Shown here piece after piece: positions 35,320 through 45,247 of a DNA stretch of 64,000 nt. Origin of the DNA: Chryseobacterium gallinarum. Lineage in GTDB: Bacteria; Bacteroidota; Bacteroidia; Flavobacteriales; Weeksellaceae. A program made the position numbers and the translations under genes. The notes below the pieces were generated by a model. It was not told the DNA's origin. It saw nothing but the letters and a program-made list of their open reading frames with translations, and searched no databases. Location: NCBI RefSeq assembly GCF_001021975.1, contig NZ_CP009928.1, positions 3,786,001-3,850,000 on the forward strand, given 5' to 3'. How positions within the stretch are numbered: position 1 is the first letter of the stretch; the number at the start of each line of letters is the position of its first letter.

Positions 35320-35898
35320 ATGATAAAGAATTTTATTTTTCTTTTTTTGCTTATACTTTCCTGTTCAAAAGCTGAATCCCAGCAGTTGGATGCATTGGAA
35401 ATACCCCAATCAAAAATATCGGAAATTAAAAGTTTTCTTCAGGGAAAAGAATACAACCAGGAACTGGTGGTTTTCATTAATTTCAGACTTCATTCCGGGA
35501 AATACCGATACTTTATTTATGATCTGAAAAACAATAGAATTCTCCAAAAGGCAGTAGTTTCCCATGGCTCAGGATCTGTTATTCCACATTCGGATATTTT
35601 ACAATTCGGCAATGTGGAGGGCTCCTACCGGTCTTCTTTAGGGAAATATGAGATTCGCGAGAGCTATATGGGGAAATTTGGAAAAGCCTATCGTTTACAA
35701 GGATTAGACAGCACAAATAGCAATGCAATGGAAAGAGCGATTGTTCTTCACTCTTACGGATGTGTTCCCGATGAAGAATCCAATCGTCCTTCATGTTTAA
35801 GTTTAGGTTGTCCGATGCTTTCTAAAAAGGCATTTGATAAGACAGCACAATATATAGACCAATCAAAACGGCCGATGATTTTATACGCATTTTATTAA
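35320..35898 (+). CDS. Murein L,D-transpeptidase catalytic domain lipoprotein (YkuD_2)
   Basis: A 192-residue protein with a lipoprotein signal (FLLILSCSKAES, Cys near residue 13). The catalytic region reads AIVLHSYGCVPDEESNRPSCLSLGCPML: a His followed by the SxGC nucleophile. This fits the YkuD_2 (PF13645) family seen in Bacteroidota, which would cross-link or trim peptidoglycan in the periplasm. It is probably cotranscribed with lolD. Confidence 0.83.
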   Translation: MIKNFIFLFLLILSCSKAESQQLDALEIPQSKISEIKSFLQGKEYNQELVVFINFRLHSGKYRYFIYDLKNNRILQKAVVSHGSGSVIPHSDILQFGNVEGSYRSSLGKYEIRESYMGKFGKAYRLQGLDSTNSNAMERAIVLHSYGCVPDEESNRPSCLSLGCPMLSKKAFDKTAQYIDQSKRPMILYAFY

Positions 35899-35933
35899 TT
35901 CATTATCTTATTATTCACTATTAATCCATTCCC

Positions 35934-36611
35934 ATGCCTATAAAAATTCTTGCCAAAGATGACAGACCCAGAGAAAAGTTTTTGCAGAAAGGCAAAAATT
36001 CGCTTTCTGATTCTGAATTACTGGCTATTATTATGGGAAGCGGAAATAAGGAGGAAACAGCAGTAGAGCTGGCAAGAAAGATTTTAAACTCTGTAGGTAA
36101 TAACTGGAACCAGCTGAGCCTGCTTTCAACCAAGGATTTGATGAAGTTTAAAGGCATTGGAGAAGCAAAAGCAATTTCAATCACTGCAGCGCTGGAAATT
36201 GGAAAAAGAAGGGCAAGACAGGAAATTCCTGTAAAAGCGAATATAAGCAATAGTCAGGACGCGTATGTACTTCTTAAAAATCAATTGTCAGATTTAAGAA
36301 CTGAAGAGTTTTGGGCTATTTTCCTGAATAATAACAATAAGGTCATCCATATTTCGCAGCTTACCCAGGGCGGAATAAGCCAATCCGTAGTTGATGTGAG
36401 AGTTCTGTTCAAGACCGCACTGGATCATCTTTCAACAGGGATCATCATTGCCCATAACCATCCCTCCGGAAGTTTAAAACCGAGCAGGGAAGATCTCAGT
36501 ATCACACAAAAAATAAAAGAAGCAGGAAAAATATTAAGTATCCAGCTTCTGGATCATATTATTGTTACGCAGAACTCATATTTTAGTTTCTCAGACGAAG
36601 GATTGTTATGA
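35934..36611 (+). CDS. radC: RadC family JAB-domain protein
   Basis: A 225-residue protein: an N-terminal helix-hairpin-helix region (about 20-95, LMKFKGIGEAKAISITAALEIGKR) and a JAB1/MPN metalloprotease-like domain with HNHPSGSLKPSRED (about 170-184) and LLDHIIV. Despite its name its role in repair is unsupported; the MPN fold suggests a zinc hydrolase. Length is typical. The next gene overlaps it by an ATGA. Confidence 0.93.
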   Translation: MPIKILAKDDRPREKFLQKGKNSLSDSELLAIIMGSGNKEETAVELARKILNSVGNNWNQLSLLSTKDLMKFKGIGEAKAISITAALEIGKRRARQEIPVKANISNSQDAYVLLKNQLSDLRTEEFWAIFLNNNNKVIHISQLTQGGISQSVVDVRVLFKTALDHLSTGIIIAHNHPSGSLKPSREDLSITQKIKEAGKILSIQLLDHIIVTQNSYFSFSDEGLL

Positions 36612-37519
36612 TTAGAAGACTGAAATACCATGAAATTGATTTTTTGAAATATTCTCAATGCTTGGAAAATGCTGAGCAGAAAAAATATTCTGCCACAAAG
36701 GATTTCCTGGACATTACAGCGAAAAAGCAGTGGGAAATTTTGGTGTATAAAGATTATGAAGCAGTAATGCCTGTGCCTTTTGTCAGAAAATTTGGGATTA
36801 AAATTGTTCATAACCCTAAACTTTGCCAGCAATTGGGGGTTTTTTCCGCTCAGGATGATATGGAGCTTAATGAAGCTTTTTTACATTATCTTGAAACCCA
36901 TTATCTGATAAGAGCCTATCCCTTTAATGATGTGAATAAGCTCCGGACAAAAATGAGATTAAAGAAGAACTTTCTGATCTATCCTGAGGTTTATGAAAAA
37001 GTTTATGCAAAATATTCTCCAAAAAGAAAAAGAAAACTCAGGCTTGATGATGAAGTGGTAAAAAACGCTGAAATAAAGCAACTTACTTACGATGAAGCAA
37101 AGAACTTTATAGAGTCCAATATGATTGGTTTGAGTAAAGAAAGCGATCTGCCTGGATTTATGGACATTTTTAAAGCTTGTTATCAGCTGAATTACCTGAA
37201 ATTTACAGCTTTTTTTTATCATCATCAGATTATTAATATGATTGCTACCTATTCGGATTGTGGGATGGTAGCTCTTTTGGGTACCTTTAATGATAAAGAC
37301 TATGTAAAATTATCAGGAGCATCAGTTTTGATTGATCATATTATAAAAGAGATAATTGAAACTCATATTTTTGATTTTGAAGGAGGTGATATTCCGAACA
37401 TCGAAGAGTTTTTCAGGGGATTCAGGCCGGAATTGAGACCTTATGGAATCATTGAAAATTCTAAAAAAAATCTATTTAAAAAATTAGGGATTCTTCTTTT
37501 GAAAGGAAGGTTCCTTTAA
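36608..37519 (+). CDS. Conserved protein with GNAT/FemAB-like features, unknown function
   Basis: A 303-residue soluble protein. I see no diagnostic motif; the arrangement (KQWEILVYKDYEAVMPVPFVRKFGIKIVHNPKLCQQLGVF, then EAKNFIESNMIG and LSGASVLIDHIIKEIIETHIFDFEGG) is what acyltransferases of the GNAT-like FemAB group look like, but this is a guess. Its ATG overlaps the radC stop (ATGA), so it is translationally coupled. Confidence 0.65.
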   Translation: MIRRLKYHEIDFLKYSQCLENAEQKKYSATKDFLDITAKKQWEILVYKDYEAVMPVPFVRKFGIKIVHNPKLCQQLGVFSAQDDMELNEAFLHYLETHYLIRAYPFNDVNKLRTKMRLKKNFLIYPEVYEKVYAKYSPKRKRKLRLDDEVVKNAEIKQLTYDEAKNFIESNMIGLSKESDLPGFMDIFKACYQLNYLKFTAFFYHHQIINMIATYSDCGMVALLGTFNDKDYVKLSGASVLIDHIIKEIIETHIFDFEGGDIPNIEEFFRGFRPELRPYGIIENSKKNLFKKLGILLLKGRFL

Positions 37520-37589
37520 TATGATAAAAAACAATTTGGTTCTAATTAAGTATTATTCCATACCTTTATAACATCCATATTCAATCATC

Positions 37590-38522
37590 ATGTTTCAGCA
37601 AATCCGTAATTATAAAATATCATATATGTTATATAACTTCTTCAAAAAAAGCAAGTTAAAACATAATATACCATTATATAAAAAATATGGAATCAATAAA
37701 AGTTATTTTTCAAGTATTTCAAGTAAAGATTTTGCTCATCTGCCTGCCTCTGAAAGAAAGATAGATAATGACAGGCTCACTGAAACCTCTTTTTTTAAAA
37801 AACTACCGGAGGAAAGTAAGGCAAGTGCCCTTCAATATGATAAAAACGGGTTTATGGTGATCAGAAATTTTTTAAGCCCGGAAACCGCAGACAGTATCAA
37901 TATTGAAATTGATAAACTAATGCAAGACGGTACCTTACAATTTCGTTACGGAGGGAAGCTGATGTTTGCCATTCATCATTCCGAAATCATCAGGAATATT
38001 GGAAATGATAAAGAATTTTTAGAATTTCTGTCTGTTTTACTGGATGGTAAAGCCAAACTTTTCCAAAGTATAAACTTTATTAATGGAAGCCAGCAAAAAA
38101 CGCATTCTGATAGTATTCATATGACCACCTATCCATTGGGGGGCCTGTTGGGAGCCTGGATTGCACTCGAAGATGTAGATGAGACCAATGGTGCATTACA
38201 TTATATTCCGGGCAGCCACAAATTGCCTTATTTCCTGAACTCTGACTATGATAACGAAGGTACAGCCTTCAAAATCGGCAAAAAGAGCTATAAAGCCTAT
38301 GAAGAGTTCCTTGAAAATAAAGTGAAAGAACTTGGGTTGAAAAAAGAGATTTTCAGGGCCCAAAAAGGAGACTTGCTGATCTGGCATGCTAATATTCTGC
38401 ACGGCGGGGAGCCTCATACGGATAAAAATAAAACCCGTAAAAGTCTGGTGTACCACTTCTTTGATGAGAACAGTGTATGCTATCATGAAGTAACGCAAAG
38501 ACCTGCGTTATTTGAACTTTAA
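37590..38522 (+). CDS. Phytanoyl-CoA dioxygenase (PhyH) family protein
   Basis: A 310-residue Fe(II)/2-oxoglutarate oxygenase. The iron triad is visible: THSDSIHMTT (H-x-D, about residues 170-180), then LHGGEPH (distal His, about 270), and KTRKSLVYHF (2-oxoglutarate Arg). ALHYIPGSHKLPY is the typical PhyH strand. The family hydroxylates small molecules or lipids; the substrate is unknown. It stands 70 bp after the radC pair, perhaps with its own promoter. Confidence 0.9.
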   Translation: MFQQIRNYKISYMLYNFFKKSKLKHNIPLYKKYGINKSYFSSISSKDFAHLPASERKIDNDRLTETSFFKKLPEESKASALQYDKNGFMVIRNFLSPETADSINIEIDKLMQDGTLQFRYGGKLMFAIHHSEIIRNIGNDKEFLEFLSVLLDGKAKLFQSINFINGSQQKTHSDSIHMTTYPLGGLLGAWIALEDVDETNGALHYIPGSHKLPYFLNSDYDNEGTAFKIGKKSYKAYEEFLENKVKELGLKKEIFRAQKGDLLIWHANILHGGEPHTDKNKTRKSLVYHFFDENSVCYHEVTQRPALFEL

Positions 38523-38598
38523 CCACCCTTATCAGATTAATATCACATTATTTCCAAAAGCTTTTATAGAAGAAATACTATCAAAAGAATAGTTTTTT

Positions 38599-38606
38599 TA
38601 CATTTG
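38599..38606 (+). promoter_or_regulatory. Putative -7 element (TACATTTG) of the 38626 gene
   Basis: A TAnnTTTG match 19 nt before the ATG. Confidence 0.45.
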
Positions 38607-38625
38607 CAGTCTTATCAAAAGGTTT

Positions 38626-39801
38626 ATGAATAAAAGGGAAACTATTCTTATTTTTATTTTTTCGATCTATGTATGCTGTATGTCATACTTCCTGTACACC
38701 CATCAATATTATAATGTTGATATGGAGGCTTACATGGGGTTGATTTATAAAGCAGAATACCCTGACATGAAAATCGAAGAGATTCATCAGAAGGTTTATA
38801 AGGAACTGGAAGGTAAAAACCCAAATATCTTCGGAGATATTCCGTTTGTTCCTGAAGAAGAAGAGGTAGCAAAAGGTGAAAACAGCTATTACAGGACCTT
38901 GTCACAAAACCCTAAAGCCTATGAAGAAGAATTACAGCTTTTTGTGGTAAAACCTTTTTATAATTTTATCAACTGGGCATTCTTTAAAATAGGGTTTAAA
39001 GCATCCACTTCTACCTTTTTAATTTCCATTGTTTCATATGCTTTGATACTCATACTGATTGTATGTTTTTTAATTAAAATTTTAAAAAATTATACGCTTG
39101 CCATTATCATTACTTTCTTATTCTCCTTGTTCAAACCTCTTTTAGAGGCGAGCAGGCATGCCTCTGCAGATTCTTTATCATGCCTTTTATTACTTCTTAG
39201 CCTTTATGCATTTACGGTTAAAAAGAATCTGTTCTCGGCCACGATCTGGGGAATGCTATGCGTCCTGACCAGACCGGAATATTTTATTTTTTACTCATTT
39301 TTGTATGCTCTTATTTTCATATACAGAAAATGCCTTCAGGTTAAAACAACAACCTGGCTGATATCCTATAGCTATATATTACTTTCCTTCTTTTTAATAC
39401 AGTATTTCAATCAGGTTTCCTGGTCTACGTTATTTATGAACCAGTTTACAAAAGTTCAACTTTATCCGGTATCCCAACCTGATCCATTCGACTTTTCAGC
39501 TTACATACATTTTATCAAAAGCAAAATTTTATTTGAATTCAACTCTTCCTATTTTCCTCTTTTATTGCTGTTTATCATCATTGTTTTGGCCAATGATTTT
39601 TCCATCCGTAATAAAAAGAACCAGGTACAGGCTTTATTCTTTGCTGCGATTTATGGGGCTGTTTTTTTACGCTTTTTAATTTTTCCACTGTTGGTGAACA
39701 GAATGATGATAGGCTTTTACCTTTTAATCATACTGTCTGTAATCTATATTCAAAACTCTAAAGTGGATATCTTTAAAAAGTCTTTACAACACGGAAAATA
39801 A
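38626..39801 (+). CDS. Multipass membrane protein, GT-C glycosyltransferase-like, unknown function
   Basis: A 391-residue protein with about nine to ten membrane helices. After helix 1 (about 5-24) there is a large extracytoplasmic loop of about 85 residues (YYNVDMEAYMGLIYKAEYP...), then helices from about 112 onward. A long first loop after helix 1, with Asp/Glu residues, followed by many helices, is the GT-C glycosyltransferase layout, but I do not see a named motif. It has its own -7 box; the next gene begins 24 nt downstream. Confidence 0.6.
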   Translation: MNKRETILIFIFSIYVCCMSYFLYTHQYYNVDMEAYMGLIYKAEYPDMKIEEIHQKVYKELEGKNPNIFGDIPFVPEEEEVAKGENSYYRTLSQNPKAYEEELQLFVVKPFYNFINWAFFKIGFKASTSTFLISIVSYALILILIVCFLIKILKNYTLAIIITFLFSLFKPLLEASRHASADSLSCLLLLLSLYAFTVKKNLFSATIWGMLCVLTRPEYFIFYSFLYALIFIYRKCLQVKTTTWLISYSYILLSFFLIQYFNQVSWSTLFMNQFTKVQLYPVSQPDPFDFSAYIHFIKSKILFEFNSSYFPLLLLFIIIVLANDFSIRNKKNQVQALFFAAIYGAVFLRFLIFPLLVNRMMIGFYLLIILSVIYIQNSKVDIFKKSLQHGK

Positions 39802-39805
39802 TTAG

Positions 39806-39813
39806 TAATTTTG
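39806..39813 (+). promoter_or_regulatory. Putative -7 element (TAATTTTG) of the 39826 gene
   Basis: A TAnnTTTG match 12 nt before ATG 39826. It overlaps a possible TTG start at 39811, which is therefore unlikely. Confidence 0.4.
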
Positions 39814-39825
39814 CAACCTAAATTT

Positions 39826-40338
39826 ATGGCCAGTTTTTCAGAATATCTACCGTATGCTTTTGCATTGATTATTGCAATTCCTTTTTTGGTGTTGCTCAGA
39901 CAATTTGTACATTCCTACATCAGTCTTAAAAATCAGGAAATCAAACTGCTTACCGTAAAATCTAATTCCGGAAACAAGGTTCACTCTTATGAAAGGATGA
40001 CTCTTTTTCTTGAAAGAATAAAACCTTCCAACCTTATTCAGAAATTTGATAAAGAATTGGCTGTTCATGAATTTATTTTCCTTACTGAGAAAACGATTAA
40101 TGAAGAATTTGAATACAATTCATCCCAGCAGCTTTATCTCACCAAAAATGCCTGGAAGAATATAGTGGATTCCAAAAATGCCGTGATAGAACTACTTCAT
40201 ACTACCTATGCAGGACTGAAGGGAAATTCAGATCTGAATGAGTTTAAAACCATTTTTATCATGAATTATATGGAAGGTAACGATTATATTGCCGAAACAA
40301 TAGAAGATTTAAGAAAAGAAATTTTAATAATAACTTAA
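39826..40338 (+). CDS. Small membrane-anchored protein, unknown function
   Basis: A 170-residue protein from ATG 39826 (MASFSEYLPYAFALIIAIPFLVLLRQF) with one N-terminal membrane helix (about 8-28) and a charged cytoplasmic domain of about 140 residues (ERMTLFLERIKPSNLIQKFDKELAVHEFIFLTEKTINEEFEYNSSQ). I do not recognise a named family, though the pattern of a membrane anchor with a helical domain is common in this genus. It lies just before ppa (17 nt gap) and is likely cotranscribed with it. Confidence 0.75.
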   Translation: MASFSEYLPYAFALIIAIPFLVLLRQFVHSYISLKNQEIKLLTVKSNSGNKVHSYERMTLFLERIKPSNLIQKFDKELAVHEFIFLTEKTINEEFEYNSSQQLYLTKNAWKNIVDSKNAVIELLHTTYAGLKGNSDLNEFKTIFIMNYMEGNDYIAETIEDLRKEILIIT

Positions 40339-40355
40339 AAAATAACAGATAAATA

Positions 40356-40967
40356 ATGATTCCAAATTTTAAAGCACATCCATGGCACGGAATTTCTGCA
40401 GGAGAAGATGCGCCAAATGTTGTAAATGTATTTGTGGAAATTGTTCCTTCAGATACGATTAAATATGAAGTAGATAAAGAAACAGGATATTTAAAAGTAG
40501 ACAGACCTCAGAAATTCTCAAATATCATCCCGGCTTTATATGGTTTTGTTCCAAGAACATATTGTCATAATGAAGTGATGAAACTTGCTGTAGAAGCAGG
40601 GGCTGATGATGTAACGATGGGAGATCATGATCCGCTTGATATCTGTGTTTTAAGTTCTCACAATATTCACGCCGGAGGATTATTAATGGAAGCTATTCCA
40701 ATCGGAGGGTTTAAGATGATTGATGGAGGTGAAGCGGATGATAAGATAGTTGCGGTAATGATCAATGACCATGCATTCGGGCATTTCAGAGATATTTCCG
40801 AATTGCCGGAAGCAGAAGTAAGAAGGTTAATGCATTACTTCCTGACCTATAAAAATTTACCGGATGAGCCTGCAAAATGTAGAATTCATGAAGTATATGG
40901 AGCGGAACATGCAAGAAAAGTAATTAAGGCTTCTCAAAAAGATTATGCTGAAAAATTCGGAGGATAG
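40356..40967 (+). CDS. ppa: Inorganic pyrophosphatase (soluble, family I-like)
   Basis: A 203-residue enzyme: IPNFKAHPWHGISAGEDAPNVVNVFVEI (start), GFVPRTYCHNEV, and the metal-binding GDHDPLDICVL (about 88-98) and DGGEADDKIVAV (about 123-134). It hydrolyses cytoplasmic pyrophosphate to two phosphates. It is somewhat longer than the 175-residue E. coli enzyme, as usual for Bacteroidota. A terminator follows, and the membrane pyrophosphatase gene lies next, 248 bp downstream. Confidence 0.94.
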   Translation: MIPNFKAHPWHGISAGEDAPNVVNVFVEIVPSDTIKYEVDKETGYLKVDRPQKFSNIIPALYGFVPRTYCHNEVMKLAVEAGADDVTMGDHDPLDICVLSSHNIHAGGLLMEAIPIGGFKMIDGGEADDKIVAVMINDHAFGHFRDISELPEAEVRRLMHYFLTYKNLPDEPAKCRIHEVYGAEHARKVIKASQKDYAEKFGG

Positions 40968-40992
40968 TGAATATACTCTGATATTAAAATAC

Positions 40993-41028
40993 AAAGGGAT
41001 AAGCAGTTTTGTTTATCCCTTTTTTTGA
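40993..41028 (+). terminator. Terminator of ppa
   Basis: The arms AAAGGGATAA and TTATCCCTTT are followed by a T run. Confidence 0.8.
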
Positions 41029-41215
41029 AAATAATTAAAAACCCCGGATGATTCCCGAATATTTTAGGCCGTACATTCTTCCTGTATTCTTTGGCAGCTA
41101 CACGTTTTCATTTCCGGTATTTATAAAATCAGGCTATAAATCATCATATTTTTTAATGCTTTGGTGGTAATTATTTATTATATTTAATTTTCTATTACCA
41201 AAAAAATATTAAACT

Positions 41216-43951
41216 ATGGATCTATTTGTGTTAGTGCCAATTTTTGGTGTCGTAGCTTTGCTCTATACATTTTTTCAGAGTAACTGGGTCAATAAGCAGA
41301 ATGCAGGAAATGAAAAAATGAAAACAATCAGCGGTCATATCGCGGATGGTGCAATGGCTTTTCTAAAAGCCGAATACAAAATTTTAACCTACTTTGTGAT
41401 TGTGGTAGCCATTTTACTGGCTGTCATGGGATCAAGCAACGCTCATTCTCATTGGAGCATAGGGATAGCCTTTGTTGTAGGAGCTATATTTTCTGCTTTG
41501 GCAGGTTTTATAGGAATGAAGATTGCTACCAAAGCCAATGTAAGAACAGCGGAAGCGGCAAGAACTTCACTTTCCAAAGCCCTTAAAGTATCTTTTACAG
41601 GAGGTTCTGTGATGGGAATGGGTGTAGCCGGGCTGGCAGTTTTAGGATTAGGCGCATTGTTTCTGATCATTAAGCAGATCTTTGCTCCCGAAGCGGCTGT
41701 AGACTCCTTTGAAATGGAAAGGACAATTGAAATTCTTACCGGATTTTCTTTAGGAGCCGAATCTATTGCGCTTTTTGCAAGAGTTGGAGGAGGGATTTAT
41801 ACAAAAGCAGCAGATGTAGGAGCCGACCTGGTAGGAAAGGTAGAGGCCGGAATTCCGGAAGACGATCCACGGAATCCTGCTACCATTGCAGATAACGTAG
41901 GAGACAATGTAGGAGATGTTGCAGGAATGGGAGCCGACCTTTTCGGGTCCTATGTGGCAACGGTACTCGCAACCATGGTTTTGGGGAGAGAAACTGTTTC
42001 CGATGATGCATTTGGCGGTTTTGCCCCGATTCTTTTACCCATGCTTATTGCCGGTACAGGAATTATTTTTTCAATTATAGGAACTTTATTTGTAAGAATC
42101 AATGATAATGAGGGCTCTTCCACTTCCAGCGTACAAAATGCCCTGAACCTTGGGAATTGGGGAAGTATTGTCATTACTGCAATAGCTTCTTACTTCCTGG
42201 TAACTTACATTCTCCCTGAGCAGATGACCCTTAGAGGACATGAGTTTACTAAAATGGGAGTTTTTGGAGCGATCATGGTTGGCTTGGTTGTCGGAACCTT
42301 AATGAGTATTATTACAGAATATTATACAGCTATGGGTAAACGGCCTGTTTCTAGCATTGTGAGACAGTCGTCAACAGGCCATGCTACCAATATTATCGGG
42401 GGCCTTTCTGTAGGGATGGAATCTACATTACTTCCCATTATTGTGCTGGCAGGCGGAATTTACGGATCCTACCTTTGTGCCGGTTTATACGGTGTAGCCA
42501 TTGCTGCGGCCGGTATGATGGCGACTACAGCAATGCAATTGGCCATTGATGCCTTTGGGCCCATCGCAGATAATGCAGGAGGAATTGCTGAAATGAGCGA
42601 GCTTCCTAAAGAAGTACGTGAGAAAACCGATATTCTGGATGCCGTAGGAAATACCACTGCGGCTACAGGCAAAGGATTTGCTATTGCTTCAGCTGCTTTA
42701 ACGGCGTTGGCACTATTTGCTGCGTTTGTAGGCATAGCAGGAATAGATGGAATTGATATCTACAGGGCAGATGTTTTGGCCGGGCTTTTTGTAGGCGGTA
42801 TGATTCCGTTTATCTTTTCTTCCCTGGCAATTACAGCGGTAGGACAGGCAGCAATGGCTATGGTGGAAGAAGTAAGAAGACAATTCCGGGAAATCCCTGG
42901 AATACTGGAAGGAAAAGCCCAGCCTGAATATGAAAAATGTGTGGCCATTTCTACCGATGCCTCCATCAGAAAAATGATGTTACCCGGAGCAATTGCCATT
43001 ATATCACCATTACTGATCGGATTTATTTTTGGTCCTGAAGTATTGGGAGGTTTTCTGGCAGGGGCTACAGTGAGTGGTGTCCTGATGGGAATGTTTCAGA
43101 ATAATGCCGGAGGTGCCTGGGATAATGCCAAAAAATCTTTTGAGAAAGGGGTTGATATCAACGGGCAGACCTATTACAAAGGCTCTGAACCTCATAAAGC
43201 ATCTGTAACAGGAGATACGGTAGGGGATCCGTTTAAAGATACTTCAGGACCTTCCATGAATATCCTGATCAAATTAATGTCTATTGTATCATTGGTTATT
43301 GCCCCTACATTAGCCGTTTTACATAAAGACAAAATCGAAGCTAACAGAAAAGCAAAACTGGAAAGTTTAGCACAGGCTTCAGATATGAATCTTTCTGCAG
43401 TAAGTGGCGGTCCTCAAACCGTTTCTTCAGGTCCAAAAGAAATTAAAGGCCACCTGAATGAAAGCGGGGATTTTGTATATGAAACAGGAAATATTCAGAA
43501 GGTAAAATTAAATGATGGAAAAACCATTGCAATAGGAGAGGAAAGCCAGATGTATCAGTTGTATACTGCAGTAAAGAAAAAGGATAAAACAGCTTTGGAT
43601 CCCAATACATGGTATACCATTGAAAATCTTTATTTTGAAACAGGATCCAGTGACCTGAAGCCGGGATATGAGTTGACACTGAATAACCTGGCTGAGATTA
43701 TTAATGCTTATCCTGATCTTAAAATAAAGCTGGGAGGGTATACGGATAATTCAGGAAATGAAGAGAGTAACCAGCAATTATCCAATTTAAGAGCACAGAC
43801 TGCCAAACTGAAGTTATTGGAACTAGGAGTGCCGGCTGACAGGATTGAAGCTGAAGGATACGGTTCACAGCACCCGGTTTGCGAGGCCAATGATACCGAT
43901 GAATGCAAGGCCAAAAATAGAAGAATTGATGTAAGGATATTAGCTCTTTAA
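41216..43951 (+). CDS. hppA: Membrane pyrophosphatase fused to an OmpA-like peptidoglycan-binding domain
   Basis: A 911-residue protein. Residues 1-700 are a K+-dependent type membrane pyrophosphatase (about 16 helices) with [54 protein letters not shown] (pyrophosphate site) and [13 protein letters not shown] near residue 478; Ala and Gly at the positions that hold Lys and Thr in K+-independent enzymes indicate K+ dependence. After a linker comes an OmpA-like domain (about 797-911: [16 protein letters not shown] ... [44 protein letters not shown] ... NRRIDVRIL). Both termini of these pumps face the periplasm, so the domain could hold peptidoglycan. It pumps Na+ or H+ using pyrophosphate. Confidence 0.95.
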   Translation: MDLFVLVPIFGVVALLYTFFQSNWVNKQNAGNEKMKTISGHIADGAMAFLKAEYKILTYFVIVVAILLAVMGSSNAHSHWSIGIAFVVGAIFSALAGFIGMKIATKANVRTAEAARTSLSKALKVSFTGGSVMGMGVAGLAVLGLGALFLIIKQIFAPEAAVDSFEMERTIEILTGFSLGAESIALFARVGGGIYTKAADVGADLVGKVEAGIPEDDPRNPATIADNVGDNVGDVAGMGADLFGSYVATVLATMVLGRETVSDDAFGGFAPILLPMLIAGTGIIFSIIGTLFVRINDNEGSSTSSVQNALNLGNWGSIVITAIASYFLVTYILPEQMTLRGHEFTKMGVFGAIMVGLVVGTLMSIITEYYTAMGKRPVSSIVRQSSTGHATNIIGGLSVGMESTLLPIIVLAGGIYGSYLCAGLYGVAIAAAGMMATTAMQLAIDAFGPIADNAGGIAEMSELPKEVREKTDILDAVGNTTAATGKGFAIASAALTALALFAAFVGIAGIDGIDIYRADVLAGLFVGGMIPFIFSSLAITAVGQAAMAMVEEVRRQFREIPGILEGKAQPEYEKCVAISTDASIRKMMLPGAIAIISPLLIGFIFGPEVLGGFLAGATVSGVLMGMFQNNAGGAWDNAKKSFEKGVDINGQTYYKGSEPHKASVTGDTVGDPFKDTSGPSMNILIKLMSIVSLVIAPTLAVLHKDKIEANRKAKLESLAQASDMNLSAVSGGPQTVSSGPKEIKGHLNESGDFVYETGNIQKVKLNDGKTIAIGEESQMYQLYTAVKKKDKTALDPNTWYTIENLYFETGSSDLKPGYELTLNNLAEIINAYPDLKIKLGGYTDNSGNEESNQQLSNLRAQTAKLKLLELGVPADRIEAEGYGSQHPVCEANDTDECKAKNRRIDVRILAL

Positions 43952-43966
43952 ATCAATTAAATAATG

Positions 43967-43997
43967 AAAAAACACTGCCGAGGCAGTGTTTTTTTTT
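43967..43997. terminator. Bidirectional terminator after hppA
   Basis: The perfect arms AAAAAACACTGCC and GGCAGTGTTTTTT with a GA loop lie between convergent genes. Confidence 0.9.
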
Positions 43998-44020
43998 ATT
44001 GTCAGCGTACTATAAACTTA

Positions 44021-45160
44021 TTAAAGATTTTTTTTCAAATGCTCCAGGGCCTGTATGATAAGTTCATCCTTTTTGGCAAAGCTGAACCTCACATAATCAG
44101 AATCCTGTTTTGAATTATAGAAAGCAGAAAGGGGCAGGCAGGAAACTTTTTTCTCAATAGTAAGCCATTTGGAAAACTCTACATCGGTCATTGTTTTGGA
44201 GATATTTCTGAAATTGACAATCTGAAAAACACTACCTTCCGCCTGTTTCACAACCTGAAAAGGGGTCTCCAGGAGTAATTCATTAAAAAGATCCCTTTTC
44301 TTTTGCATCAGATTTTTATTGGTATAAGGGTCAAAAATTTCCAGGTAACTCGCCAGAGCACGCTGGGCAGGAGCATTGGCCCCATAAGAAATATATTGCT
44401 GGCGACATTGAAATAATGAGGTCAGCTCTTTGGGAGCAATCATATAGCTGACTTTCCATCCTGAAGTGTGGAACATTTTCCCAAAAGAAAAAATACAAAA
44501 TGTTCTGTTTTTAAGCTCCGGATGAAGAAAAGAACTGTAGTGTTCCGCTTCATCATAGCAATAGGTATCGTAAATCTCTTCGGAAATTAAATAGATTTCC
44601 TGGTTTTTAATTAATTCATACAATTGATTCCAATCCTCTTTCTTCCAGATTTTTCCTGTCGGGTTCTGTGGAGAATTAACGATAATGGCTTTTGTTTTTG
44701 CAGAAAAGCACTCTTTCAGGACTTCCCAGTTTATTTTAAAATCATCATCAAGGTCGTAGTAAACAGGGATACCGCCATTCATCGCTACTGAAGGGGCATA
44801 GGTGTAATAGGACGGTTGTATGATGATGACTTCATCTCCCTGATTTAAAACTGAGGTAAGGGCAGTATGCAAAGCAAAAGTAGCGCAGGGAACAATGGTG
44901 ATTTCATGAGCCGTAAGAGAAAGACTGTTTTTCCTTTGCCCATTAAAATATATAATTTTTTCAATCAGTTCCGGGTTGCCTGCAAGAGGTTCATAATGAT
45001 GGCTATCAAGGTCTGCTGCCTGCTGTAGGAATATTCTTAACCTTTTGTCAATATCAAAATCAGGAATACCTAAAGAAAGATCAAAGCTTCCATGCTGTAC
45101 AGCAAGAGCAGACATTTCCGTAAAGAAAGAATAATGAGTAAATCCATCAATTGTATTCAT
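44021..45160 (-). CDS. PLP-dependent methionine/kynurenine-type aminotransferase
   Basis: A 379-residue fold-type I aminotransferase. VNSPQNPTGKIWKKEDW (about 160-176), then FGKMFHTSGWKVSYM with the PLP Lys and Arg-binding region, and YVRFSFAKKDE at the C-terminus. The MLxFGKxFHxTGWKVGY pattern is typical of methionine aminotransferase (YbdL-like) and kynurenine aminotransferases. It converts an amino acid and a 2-oxoacid; the exact donor is inferred. A TATATTTG box (45178-45185, minus strand) lies 17 nt before the ATG. Confidence 0.9.
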   Translation of the reverse strand: MNTIDGFTHYSFFTEMSALAVQHGSFDLSLGIPDFDIDKRLRIFLQQAADLDSHHYEPLAGNPELIEKIIYFNGQRKNSLSLTAHEITIVPCATFALHTALTSVLNQGDEVIIIQPSYYTYAPSVAMNGGIPVYYDLDDDFKINWEVLKECFSAKTKAIIVNSPQNPTGKIWKKEDWNQLYELIKNQEIYLISEEIYDTYCYDEAEHYSSFLHPELKNRTFCIFSFGKMFHTSGWKVSYMIAPKELTSLFQCRQQYISYGANAPAQRALASYLEIFDPYTNKNLMQKKRDLFNELLLETPFQVVKQAEGSVFQIVNFRNISKTMTDVEFSKWLTIEKKVSCLPLSAFYNSKQDSDYVRFSFAKKDELIIQALEHLKKNL

Positions 45161-45177
45161 TTATTTTGCATTGATAT

Positions 45178-45185
45178 CAAATATA
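45178..45185 (-). promoter_or_regulatory. Putative -7 element of the aminotransferase gene
   Basis: TATATTTG on the minus strand, 17 nt upstream of the ATG at 45160. Confidence 0.45.
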
Positions 45186-45247
45186 AGGAAAATAACATTT
45201 GATCTGTGATTAAATAAAATTTGTTATTTTTAAGAAATTTATTCTTT

